DNA of 48,555 nt from Sphingobacterium sp. UBA5670 (GTDB lineage: Bacteria > Bacteroidota > Bacteroidia > Sphingobacteriales > Sphingobacteriaceae). The first letter of the stretch is position 1; each line of letters begins with the position of its first letter. Below are positions 33,564 to 41,296 of the stretch, one piece after another. Position numbers and translations under genes: made by a program. Below the pieces are notes generated by a model. The model ran no database searches and was not told where the DNA came from. It worked only from the letters and a program-made list of their open reading frames with translations. Where the stretch lies: contig NZ_DIIM01000016.1 in the NCBI RefSeq assembly GCF_002420705.1, positions 1 to 48,555 on the forward strand, written 5' to 3'.

Positions 33564-35840
33564 ATGAGTAAAAAGAGTAATATATTAACGGTTGTTTTAC
33601 TATTGATGGCACAACTGACAGTGCTGGCCCAGAAAGTGGTTCGTCATGACCTTTACGTACGGGATACAATTGTCAATTATGCCGGCAAATCAAAACGGGC
33701 AATCGCTGTAAATGGACAGATTCCGATGCCTACACTGACTTTTACAGAAGGAGATACAGCGGAAATTGTTGTCCACAATGAGTTAAAAGAGAGTACTTCG
33801 CTACACTGGCATGGTATTTTTCTGCCGAACAAAGAAGACGGTGTGCCACACCTGACGCAAGAACCTATAAAGGCGAATTCGACTTATACCTATCGTTTTC
33901 CGATAATTCAACACGGTACACATTGGTATCATTCGCACTCGGGCCTACAGGAACAGATCGGTATGTATGGTAGCCTTATTCTCAACAAGCGTGCTGATGA
34001 TAAGACTTTCCGAAAAGGAATTGATGATTTACCCACGCTTCCCGTTATATTGAGTGAATGGACAAATTATAACCCCGATAACATTCAGCGGATGCTACAC
34101 ACGGCCAACGATTGGGCCGCGATAAAAAAAGGGGCTACACAATCGTACGTCGAAGCAATTAAAGAAGGGAAGTTTAAGACGAAAGTCACGAATGAATGGA
34201 AACGTCAGCTAGCGATGGATGTCAGTGATGTCTATTATGATAAAGTCTTAATGAACGGGGCTCATTCCACGGATTTAAAGTCGGTGAATGGTCAAGCATT
34301 GAAAGCAGGAGATCAAGTGCGTTTACGAATTTCCAACGGTGGTGCTTCGTCTTATTTTTGGCTGCGCTACGCAGGTGGTAAAATTACCGTTGTTGCAAAT
34401 GATGGGAATGATGTGGTACCTGTTGAGGTCGATCGATTAATGATTGCAGTATCGGAGACTTATGATGTCGTTGTAACAATCCCAAATGAAGGTACAGCTT
34501 ACGAATTCATGGCAACAACAGAAGATCGAACACAATCTGCCAGTTATTTTGTCGGAAATGGTATCAAACAGTTGATTTCCCCACTTCCCCGCCTTAAATA
34601 TTTTGAAGGGATGAAGATGATGAACGACATGATGAAGATGAATGGGGATCTCAATGATATGGGCATGAAGATGAGTCTGAATCAGATGGATATGAATGTG
34701 GTGATGTATCCCGAAATTACAGGTGATGGAAAGAAAAAAGAAGATCACAGCAAACATAGCGGTATGGATCATGGACAAATGAAAATGGACGAAGATCCTA
34801 ATCGTTATAATGCCAATGCATTGGGTGATATTGTTACGCTAAACTATGCGATGCTGGAGTCTCCTCAGGGGACTGAACTGCCTAAAGAAGCGCCGATACG
34901 AGATCTCAAATTTACCCTTACAGGAAATATGAGTCGTTATGTATGGAGCATGGACAATAAAATTCTCTCTGAAACGGATAAGATACCTGTAAAAAAGGGC
35001 GAGGTATTACGCATTACCATCTATAATAATTCAATGATGCGTCATCCGATACATCTGCACGGTTTTGATTTTCGATTGCTGAATGGTAAAGGGGCAAAAG
35101 CACCACTGAAAAATGTGGTTGATATCATGCCAATGGAAACGGATACAATCGAATTCCTGGCGAATGAAGAAGGGGACTGGTTTTTCCATTGCCACATTCT
35201 GTATCATATGATGGCCGGGATGAATCGCGTTTTTGCCGTAGACGATTATAAAAATCCCTATCTTCCGGACAAAGCTAAAGCCTATAAAGAATTGCAGATG
35301 GAAAGCAATATGACTCATTTCATGGCGCAAAATGACTTTGCTACCAATGGAAATGACGGTCAGGCGATGTTTCAGAATGCCCGTTGGCAACTTGGTTCCG
35401 AATGGCGATTGGGTTATAACGATATGCATGGCTATGAGGTAGAAACCCACTTGGGAAGATTTTTTGGGAAAATGCAATGGTTTATGCCTTTTGTTGGTTT
35501 TGATTATCGCTATCGCCGCATGGGCGAGGACGAACACGAGAAAAATATTTTTGGGCAAGCCAATAAAAAAGATAGCCGCAAAGCTGTAAGCCTCGGTTTT
35601 ATGTACACTTTGCCCATGTTGGTCAATTTTCAGGCGGAGATGTATCACGATGGTATTGTGCGGCTGCAGCTGATGCGTGAAGATATTCCAATTTCTAGAA
35701 GGATCCGCGGCGATTTTATGTTCAATTCCGACCTAGAATATATGGCTGGACTAAATTATGTTATCACCAAAAATATGGCTTTCAGAACGCATTACGATAG
35801 TGATATGGGCTTTGGTGTAGGCTTGTCGTTGAATTATTAA
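33564..35840 (+). CDS. Multicopper oxidase, CopA-like, with C-terminal barrel-like extension
   Basis: 758 residues with a signal peptide ending near VLAQ (23). Type 1-3 copper ligands are complete: HWHG (81-84), HWYHSH (120-125), HPIHLHG (about 494-500) and HCHILYHMMAGM (542-553), including the T1 Cys543. A Met/His-rich segment (about 349-410) is typical of copper-resistance oxidases. After about residue 565 a further ~190 residues (to 758) show alternating Gly/aromatic strands (RWQLGSEWRLGYNDMHGYEV, FVGFDYRYRRMG, VSLGFMYTLPM) ending FGVGLSLNY. This resembles a CopB-like outer-membrane barrel fused to CopA. The oxidase detoxifies Cu(I) in the periplasm. A strong terminator follows. Confidence 0.92.
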   Translation: MSKKSNILTVVLLLMAQLTVLAQKVVRHDLYVRDTIVNYAGKSKRAIAVNGQIPMPTLTFTEGDTAEIVVHNELKESTSLHWHGIFLPNKEDGVPHLTQEPIKANSTYTYRFPIIQHGTHWYHSHSGLQEQIGMYGSLILNKRADDKTFRKGIDDLPTLPVILSEWTNYNPDNIQRMLHTANDWAAIKKGATQSYVEAIKEGKFKTKVTNEWKRQLAMDVSDVYYDKVLMNGAHSTDLKSVNGQALKAGDQVRLRISNGGASSYFWLRYAGGKITVVANDGNDVVPVEVDRLMIAVSETYDVVVTIPNEGTAYEFMATTEDRTQSASYFVGNGIKQLISPLPRLKYFEGMKMMNDMMKMNGDLNDMGMKMSLNQMDMNVVMYPEITGDGKKKEDHSKHSGMDHGQMKMDEDPNRYNANALGDIVTLNYAMLESPQGTELPKEAPIRDLKFTLTGNMSRYVWSMDNKILSETDKIPVKKGEVLRITIYNNSMMRHPIHLHGFDFRLLNGKGAKAPLKNVVDIMPMETDTIEFLANEEGDWFFHCHILYHMMAGMNRVFAVDDYKNPYLPDKAKAYKELQMESNMTHFMAQNDFATNGNDGQAMFQNARWQLGSEWRLGYNDMHGYEVETHLGRFFGKMQWFMPFVGFDYRYRRMGEDEHEKNIFGQANKKDSRKAVSLGFMYTLPMLVNFQAEMYHDGIVRLQLMREDIPISRRIRGDFMFNSDLEYMAGLNYVITKNMAFRTHYDSDMGFGVGLSLNY

Positions 35841-35863
35841 TAAGTAGATTTTTTAACTGTTTC

Positions 35864-35898
35864 GGGGGGCTTTGCTGAACGCAGAGCCCCTTTTTTTT
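35864..35898 (+). terminator. Terminator of the multicopper oxidase gene
   Basis: GGGGCTTTGC pairs with GCAGAGCCCC (one G-T pair) around TGAAC, followed by a run of eight T, 26 nt after the stop. Confidence 0.9.
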
Positions 35899-35979
35899 GT
35901 TCGGTTAAAACAGGGAGCAATTACTAGATAGATTCTGAAATAAAACGGATTTCAAACTTATATTATCCGGACTAAAATC

Positions 35980-36044
35980 GGACTTTATACGCTTTCATCC
36001 GAATGAGGTCCCTATAAAGTCCGAATAAGGTACCTATAAAGTCC
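35980..36044. repeat. 22-bp tandem repeat with an inverted partner
   Basis: Two head-to-tail 22-bp units occupy 36001-36022 and 36023-36044 and differ at only two positions; both end with CCTATAAAGTCC. Upstream, GGACTTTATA at 35980-35989 is the inverse complement of their shared TATAAAGTCC, so either repeat can pair with it. Confidence 0.75.
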
Positions 36045-36318
36045 CTGTTATTTAATAAAAAAGTACCGTATTGTTTGCTCCTTATGAGGTAAGAGTTCAT
36101 AAAATCTGTTAACAAAAGAGAAAATCATAAAGTCGTAAGTTTCTCATCGTGTCAATCGATGTGTTTGTATGGGTAAAAACACCGTTTGTAGAAATAATTT
36201 GGTAATTAATAAGATAATCTTTAGAATTATCAATAGTTAGGGAAGAAGATCTTTTATCATCCGAATGAAAGTATTCAGTCCAAGTTCTGACGGTGAATCT
36301 GACCATTAAATATATTTT

Positions 36319-37302
36319 ATGATGATGAATACAGCATATAAACAAAAGAGTTTAGGGATTATAAGTGTATGTTTACTAATTGCATGCTTCTTATTCTCAT
36401 GTAAAAAAGATACGCCAGATGTTCCGGTAAAAAGAAATGAAAAATGGAGAACCCAAGCTAAAACGGATAGCATGGGGAATCAATACTATGTGGTAAATAC
36501 GTTGGACAATACATTAGAGATCAGAGTCGATAATAAAGATGGAAAGACCATTTTTTCAGAAGTTTGCCCGACAATTGAAGCAAGTGAGATTCCTGAAAGT
36601 TCAAGAAAGCTTTTTACCTTTCTTGTTGCGCCTAGTAAATATATCAATGCCAATCATGCCACGCTTTCATTAAGAATTGTGCTCGATAACCTAGATATAC
36701 AAGAAAAACATATTCAGCTTCTGGCTAATATAGATCTTGATAGTAAGAAATTTTATACCAAAAAGTATAAAGTTGAAGAACCCTTAGACTGGACTTATAA
36801 AGTTCTAGACAATCAATTAGTTCAGTGGTATGGTAATTCGTTGTTGGTCCGGGAGGGGACAGATAAAGACCTTAACCGGGGTGGCGGTTTTATGGGGCTT
36901 GGACAGCGGGGAACGCAGTTGGTCTGTTATGAGCGGGATTTTTCCATTCGCTATACCAAGGATATTGATGCTTCTGATGCTTACTACCCTTCTGGTGGTT
37001 TATGGAATATACCGATTAACAACTATGAATATATGCTGTTCTTAAATGACGGCTATGTGGGTAGGATGCAAATAGTCGCTAGTGTCGAGGACAAATGGGC
37101 GGGAAAACAAGTTGTTATCTGGCGAGATAACCTAAAGGAGACAAATAATATTCCGGCAGATTATTCTGTGAAAATTACCGATTATAATATTCAGAATAAT
37201 GTGGTAAGTGCTAGTTATAATATCTATGATGAAAAGGGACAGTTAAAAGAGAAGAGAAGTCGAAAATGGGCAATCGGTAATGGAATGCCACTTGGTAGTT
37301 AG
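36319..37302 (+). CDS. Lipoprotein of unknown function
   Basis: 327 residues. A lipoprotein signal (ISVCLLIACFLFSCKKD) ends in Cys28, so it is probably anchored to a membrane. The mature part is strand-rich, with RNEKWRTQAKTDSMGNQYYVVNTLDNTLEIRV and the Gly-rich GGGFMGLGQRGTQLVCYERDF (about 188-208). Repeated Gly/Tyr/Asp patterns follow (SDAYYPSGGLWNIPINNYEYMLFLN). The family is not recognised. It lies upstream of a second lipoprotein and of the three sensor kinases, so a surface-sensing or ligand role is possible, but this is an inference from position. Confidence 0.65.
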   Translation: MMMNTAYKQKSLGIISVCLLIACFLFSCKKDTPDVPVKRNEKWRTQAKTDSMGNQYYVVNTLDNTLEIRVDNKDGKTIFSEVCPTIEASEIPESSRKLFTFLVAPSKYINANHATLSLRIVLDNLDIQEKHIQLLANIDLDSKKFYTKKYKVEEPLDWTYKVLDNQLVQWYGNSLLVREGTDKDLNRGGGFMGLGQRGTQLVCYERDFSIRYTKDIDASDAYYPSGGLWNIPINNYEYMLFLNDGYVGRMQIVASVEDKWAGKQVVIWRDNLKETNNIPADYSVKITDYNIQNNVVSASYNIYDEKGQLKEKRSRKWAIGNGMPLGS

Positions 37303-37516
37303 TAGCGGCAAAATCGTTTTTATTCTTCATACTTATGATGTTAGTTATGTTTGGGAGGTAGGTTTGGTCCGAGGTGGTACAAGCTGTAGTGAGCAAAATC
37401 TTGACGGTACTTGGAAAAGGGGAGGCATCTTTCCTATATTTTCACATGAATTGGAGATGGGGAGGTCTAATAAAGGCTGGTTTGGATTCCAAATTACCAA
37501 TATAAAAGAGGAATAG
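37280..37516 (+). CDS. Short unrecognised frame overlapping the lipoprotein end
   Basis: 78 residues, shifted one frame from the lipoprotein gene and overlapping its last 23 nt. The later part reads protein-like (TSCSEQNLDGTWKRGGIFP, RSNKGWFGFQITNIKEE) and ends 28 nt before the next lipoprotein gene. It could be a small gene or the frameshifted end of the preceding lipoprotein. No ribosome binding site is obvious. Confidence 0.25.
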   Translation: MECHLVVSSGKIVFILHTYDVSYVWEVGLVRGGTSCSEQNLDGTWKRGGIFPIFSHELEMGRSNKGWFGFQITNIKEE

Positions 37517-37543
37517 TATATTCAATAAAAAAATAATTACAAT

Positions 37544-38038
37544 ATGCAAAAACTGGGATTATTGATAATTCTTTTTACATTATTTTCTTGTAAAAAGGGA
37601 GAGGAAGCATACAGTGCACATGTTCATAGCGAGGTACGATTAGCTTTGACAGACGGAGAGGGAAATAATATTTTTGAGTCAAAAGGAGGTTCATTGGGAA
37701 TGGGTGATGTGGATTTATATTATGTAAACAAGGCAGGTGAGAGGGAAATCCAAAATCACTCGAATCTTGACCTTCCTAAAAATATGGAAATAGTAGATGA
37801 AGAAAGCCTAAAGGAGAAAGTACTTAAAGTTTTTGGGAATCTTACTCCACAAAATAATGATTATGCGGAAAGTATATTAGTTGTAAAAGGGTATTCTGAT
37901 ATATCAATCAAATTAAAAGTTGAAAGGACGGATTCTATGATAGGTTATTCTCAGATTTTAATCAATGGAAAACAAATATCAGAAAGCAATCTTGGCAATC
38001 CTATTGAGGTGAAATTGATTAAGCTAAAAAATGATTAA
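37544..38038 (+). CDS. Lipoprotein of unknown function
   Basis: 164 residues with a lipoprotein signal MQKLGLLIILFTLFSC (Cys16). The mature part contains HSEVRLALTDGEGNNIFESKGGSLGMGDVDLYYVNKAGE (about 30-68) and ILVVKGYSDISIKLKVERTDSMIGYSQILINGK (about 112-144). That is a short beta-rich pair of blocks and may be a small Ig-like domain. The family is not recognised. It follows the 327-residue lipoprotein region and precedes the sensor kinases by 406 nt. Confidence 0.65.
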   Translation: MQKLGLLIILFTLFSCKKGEEAYSAHVHSEVRLALTDGEGNNIFESKGGSLGMGDVDLYYVNKAGEREIQNHSNLDLPKNMEIVDEESLKEKVLKVFGNLTPQNNDYAESILVVKGYSDISIKLKVERTDSMIGYSQILINGKQISESNLGNPIEVKLIKLKND

Positions 38039-38444
38039 AAATAACATTTGGCTAGCTATTGATCATTATTCTAATGGTAAGGTTTCTGATAAGACATACC
38101 AGCTTTTATATTAAAGATATCATCACATTAGAAGAAATAGAGCGGATTAAATCGACTTATTGCTAATAATCAAGTGGCAATTTAATTGATTACAATTCTC
38201 TATAATGTAAAGCATGGCTTAGTTCCATTCGACGATATAATTCAGAATATAGGGATACAGTTAATCTTATTATACAATAATAGATTCCCTCAGTTTAAAT
38301 ATAATGGCAATAAAATATTGGCAGTTCTGAGCGTTATATTTGGAAGAAAATTGTGACGGTTCCAATTATTTTTCTTTATTATATTTAGTGAATTTTTGAC
38401 TACATATTGAATAAAAAGATATTAGTAGGTAAACCGATCTTAAA
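38039..38444. other. Gap before the first sensor kinase
   Basis: 406 bp, AT-rich. Short protein-like pieces in different frames (for example KDIITLEEIERIKSTYC, about 38112-38162) end in stops and may be relics. No promoter consensus is evident upstream of the kinase ATG at 38445. Confidence 0.35.
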
Positions 38445-39605
38445 ATGAGAAGTGAAATTATTTGGGGAAAATGGTATACACTGTATGTTCGGGTGGTCGT
38501 GCATATAATTTTTTGGATGCTGGTCTTTTTTTTGTATTATTTTACATTTCGAAGACTTGGAGGAGATTATATGTGGATCTTTGTATTGAAGGAACTCTTT
38601 GTCACTGTAACCTTGTTTTATTCTGGAATTTGGATAATAACGAAATGGGTTACGAAAGGAAAGGTGTTGCCACTGTTGTTATTTATTCTCTTTTCCTATC
38701 TTTGGTGGCTAAATATTACCTATTTAACTTGTGAGCTTTTGAAGAATATCGTGCTTGAAACAGACGGTGGTATATACAAATACGTTCAATTTTTCGTTCG
38801 TGACGGATATTTTGGGGTTTATAAACTTGAAAAATTCCCTAGTGCTTTTCCCGATTTTCTGCTTCTTGTATCCATACCTTTAGCACCAAAACTGGTTAAG
38901 CTTCTTATCGCCCAAGGTAACAAAGTACTCTTGTTAGAAAAGAATCAGACAGAACTGAAACTCGAAAAGGCAAAGTTAGAATTAAAGAATACTAATCTAG
39001 AATTGGATAGAGCAAGTCTGGAACGAGATAACCTTAAAATGGAATTGGAAGCCCTTAAATCCCAGATCTCTCCCCATTTTTTATTTAATACATTAAATAG
39101 CGTTTATAGGCTAGCGGAAAAAAGAGAAACCAGTACCGCTGATACTATTATGAAATTGTCTAATATGCTTCGGTATATGCTCTACCAGGCTAATGATGAT
39201 AAAATATTTATTGCCAAAGAAATTCAGTTTTTAAATGATTATTTGGATCTTATCCGGATCAGATTTGGTGACAGTGTTAATCTAAATTTTAATATAACGA
39301 GGATAAATGAGCCTTATCGAATCGTACCGCTGATCTTGTTGCCATTTATTGAAAATGCGATCAAACACGGGCCAGATAGAAGCAGAAAGGATGCCTGGAT
39401 TAATGTTTCATTAACAATAGAAGATGGTATTTTAAGATTCGTTGTTGCAAATGGTATAAACAAAAACAATGCTGAATCACCCCAAGGCGGAATTGGATTA
39501 CAGAATGTTAAAAGGAGACTGGAACTTCGATATAAGGATAGGTACACGTTAAACATGTCAGACAATCTGAATAGCTACTCCATAGTACTTGAAATTAAAT
39601 TGTAA
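38445..39605 (+). CDS. LytS/YehU-type sensor histidine kinase (kinase 1)
   Basis: 386 residues. About four membrane segments in residues 15-150 (VVVHIIFWMLVFFLYYFTF, FVTVTLFYSGIWIIT, PLLLFILFSYLWWLN, FPDFLLLVSIPLAPKL) are followed by a long coiled coil (about 160-206). The His_kinase domain carries His211 in SQISPHFLFNTLNS, and the ATPase part has an N-box LLPFIENAIKHG (about 300-311) and a G-box QGGIGLQNVKRRLEL. It would phosphorylate the LytTR regulator encoded downstream. The coiled coil is about 14 residues longer than in kinases 2 and 3. The last ~60 codons and 56 nt after the stop are nearly identical to kinase 2. Confidence 0.93.
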   Translation: MRSEIIWGKWYTLYVRVVVHIIFWMLVFFLYYFTFRRLGGDYMWIFVLKELFVTVTLFYSGIWIITKWVTKGKVLPLLLFILFSYLWWLNITYLTCELLKNIVLETDGGIYKYVQFFVRDGYFGVYKLEKFPSAFPDFLLLVSIPLAPKLVKLLIAQGNKVLLLEKNQTELKLEKAKLELKNTNLELDRASLERDNLKMELEALKSQISPHFLFNTLNSVYRLAEKRETSTADTIMKLSNMLRYMLYQANDDKIFIAKEIQFLNDYLDLIRIRFGDSVNLNFNITRINEPYRIVPLILLPFIENAIKHGPDRSRKDAWINVSLTIEDGILRFVVANGINKNNAESPQGGIGLQNVKRRLELRYKDRYTLNMSDNLNSYSIVLEIKL

Positions 39606-39661
39606 TAAATCGTGCGATCTCGACTTTTGGCAGAGGTGTACTCTAAAAGAAAAAGACCCTG
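39423..39661 (+). repeat. Copy 1 of the 239-bp tract shared by kinases 1 and 2
   Basis: Matches 40923-41161 with 8 differences in 239 positions. It starts within the ATPase domain and runs 56 nt beyond the stop codon. The sequence before it differs at roughly a quarter of positions between the two genes, and similarity stops abruptly after it. Confidence 0.85.
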
Positions 39662-39986
39662 CATAGGTCAGACTACAAGAATAGTTTTTGTAGAATCTTT
39701 ATGTTTTTATAGATAGGAAGTTTATGATGATTTTTAGTAACTATTCAGGTATATTAAATCATTGATTATCAGTAAATAGAATATTACAGAAATTGAACAT
39801 TCTTAACAGAATTAAAAACTATCAAAATAAGATCTTGTAAATCAGATTTTTAGTATTTATCATATTTTAGCAATAAAACGCAATTAATTGATAATCAAAC
39901 AGTGTTCTACCTGAATAGTTACGATTTTTAATAATTTACTTACATGTTTTGTTGTATTTTTTTTAATAAATTTAACCCTATAGTAA
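39606..39986. other. Gap between kinase genes 1 and 2
   Basis: 381 bp. It contains the end of the shared tract (to 39661) and the inserted 186-bp MITE (39737-39922) with its target duplications. Without the insertion the gap would be about 187 bp, close to the 191-bp gap between kinase genes 2 and 3. No gene is seen. Confidence 0.55.
39737..39922. mobile_element. IS66-type MITE, 186 bp, with 8-bp target duplication
   Basis: Perfect 15-bp terminal inverted repeats GTAACTATTCAGGTA (39737-39751) and TACCTGAATAGTTAC (39908-39922). Subterminal 9-bp inverted repeats TTGATTATC (39762-39770) and GATAATCAA (39890-39898) add to the dyad. The 8-bp duplication GATTTTTA abuts both ends (39729-39736 and 39923-39930). 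Ends beginning GTAA with an 8-bp target duplication are the known hallmark of IS66-family elements. It has no coding capacity, so it would need a transposase in trans. The active source element is not in the window. Confidence 0.85.
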
Positions 39987-41105
39987 ATGAGGAGTGAGAA
40001 TATTTGGGGAAAATGGTATATACCTCCTGTCAGGGTAATCTGTCATGTTGCATTCTGGGCTTTGGTGTGCACTATTTACTATTTAACTTTCCTGAGATTT
40101 GGTGGTTCATATATTTGGGCATTTGTAATCAAGGAACTTATTGTTACAACAAGTCTTTTTTATTCTGCCACATGGTTAATTTCTAAGTGGGTGGCAAAAG
40201 GACAGGTAATACCAATTTTGCTTTTTTTTATATTTTCCTATTGTTGGTGGCTGGCATTCACATATATTACATGTGACTTGTTGAAGAATACGGTTCCATC
40301 TACAGATGAACGTATATATAGATATGTGAATTACTTTCTTAAAGATGGGTTTTTAGGCATATATAACCCTGATAAAGCACCAGTACTAATTTTAGACTTT
40401 TTATTTCTGGTCTCATTACCTTTGACACCCAAATTAGTTAAATCAATTGTAGAACACGCAAATATAGTGTTAGTAATGGAAAGAAATAAGACCAGATTAG
40501 AGCTTGAAAAATCTATTTTGGAGCGAGATAATCTGAAATTGGAGCTAGAGATATTAAAATCTCAGGTGGCTCCACATTTTCTTTTTAATACATTGAATAG
40601 TATCTATAGATTGGCTGAAAAGGATTCCCCGAAAACCGCGGAATCAATAATGCAGCTCTCTAACATGCTTGGATATACGCTATATCAAACTGATGACGAT
40701 AAAATACATCTGTCAAAGGAAATTCAATTCCTGCGCGCATACCTTAATCTGATTACAACTAGGTTTGGACGGTATGTAAAATTAGATTTTCAAATAGATG
40801 AAATTAATGACCCTTATTGGATTGTCCCGCTTATGCTTCTGCCATTTATTGAAAATGCGATTAAACATGGTCCCGAACGAAGTAGAATTAATGCTTGGAT
40901 TAAAATATCATTAAGTTTAAATGATGGTATTTTAAGATTCGTTGTTGCAAATGGTGTAAACAAAAACGGTGCTGAATCACCCCAAGGCGGAATTGGATTA
41001 CAGAATGTTAAAAGGAGACTGGAACTTCGATATAAGGATAGGTACACGTTAAACATGTCAGATAATCTGAATAGCTACTCCGTAGTACTTGAAATTAAAT
41101 TGTAA
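39987..41105 (+). CDS. LytS/YehU-type sensor histidine kinase (kinase 2, mosaic)
   Basis: 372 residues. It has the same plan as its neighbours: four membrane segments (about 15-150), a short coiled coil (about 160-192), His197 in SQVAPHFLFNTLNS, N-box LLPFIENAIKHG and G-box QGGIGLQNVKRRLEL. The DNA is a mosaic. Positions 40521-40924 match kinase 3 (41831-42234) with 9 differences in 404. Positions 40923-41161 match kinase 1 (39423-39661) with 8 differences in 239. The N-terminal half is clearly divergent from both. It probably signals to the same LytTR regulator, with its own sensor half. Confidence 0.93.
   Translation: MRSENIWGKWYIPPVRVICHVAFWALVCTIYYLTFLRFGGSYIWAFVIKELIVTTSLFYSATWLISKWVAKGQVIPILLFFIFSYCWWLAFTYITCDLLKNTVPSTDERIYRYVNYFLKDGFLGIYNPDKAPVLILDFLFLVSLPLTPKLVKSIVEHANIVLVMERNKTRLELEKSILERDNLKLELEILKSQVAPHFLFNTLNSIYRLAEKDSPKTAESIMQLSNMLGYTLYQTDDDKIHLSKEIQFLRAYLNLITTRFGRYVKLDFQIDEINDPYWIVPLMLLPFIENAIKHGPERSRINAWIKISLSLNDGILRFVVANGVNKNGAESPQGGIGLQNVKRRLELRYKDRYTLNMSDNLNSYSVVLEIKL
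40521..40924 (+). repeat. Copy 1 of the 404-bp tract shared by kinases 2 and 3
   Basis: Aligns without gaps to 41831-42234 with 9 substitutions. It begins at the end of the coiled coil (ERDNLK) and ends within the ATPase domain, exactly where the kinase-1-like tract starts. Confidence 0.9.
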
Positions 41106-41161
41106 TAAATCGTGCGATCTTGGCTTTTGGTAGAGGTGTACTCTAAAAGAAAAAGACCCTG
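40923..41161 (+). repeat. Copy 2 of the 239-bp tract shared by kinases 1 and 2
   Basis: Partner of 39423-39661 at an offset of exactly 1500 bp; covers the end of kinase 2, its stop and 56 nt downstream. Confidence 0.85.
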
Positions 41162-41296
41162 GACTTTGGTACAGCGGCTAGGTTCTCATAGGTTGAGAAT
41201 GTTACAGTATTCTACCAATCAAATAAATATTTTTTTAATTTACTTTGGTTATTATATTAAATTAAACTTAGTTGTTAAGTGTTATAGTTTTTAATT

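Larger units (their letters stand above)
35841..36318. other. Gap with terminator and tandem repeat
   Basis: 478 bp. It holds the oxidase terminator and the 22-bp tandem repeat described separately. The remainder to 36318 shows no supportable gene; a 78-codon minus-strand frame (36109-36345) overlaps the following lipoprotein start and is rejected. Confidence 0.45.

Noticed and set aside
34437..34778. His-rich 113-codon minus-strand frame inside the oxidase gene
   Set aside because: It is the antisense of the Met/Asp-rich segment (ATG read backwards gives CAT, His), so the His richness is an artefact.
35980..36044. CRISPR array
   Set aside because: The two repeat units are directly adjacent with no spacers, and no cas genes are present.
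36109..36345. 78-codon minus-strand frame
   Set aside because: Overlaps the start and signal peptide of the lipoprotein on the plus strand and has no recognisable features.
39314..39565. Minus-strand frames opposite the kinase ATPase domains (also 40814-41056 and 42124-42321)
   Set aside because: They recur in the same place in all three genes simply because the kinase DNA is similar; they are antisense shadows.
39737..39922. Possibility that the dyad between kinases 1 and 2 is just a terminator
   Set aside because: The arms are 156 bp apart, the ends begin GTAA and an exact 8-bp direct repeat flanks both sides, which a terminator would not have.
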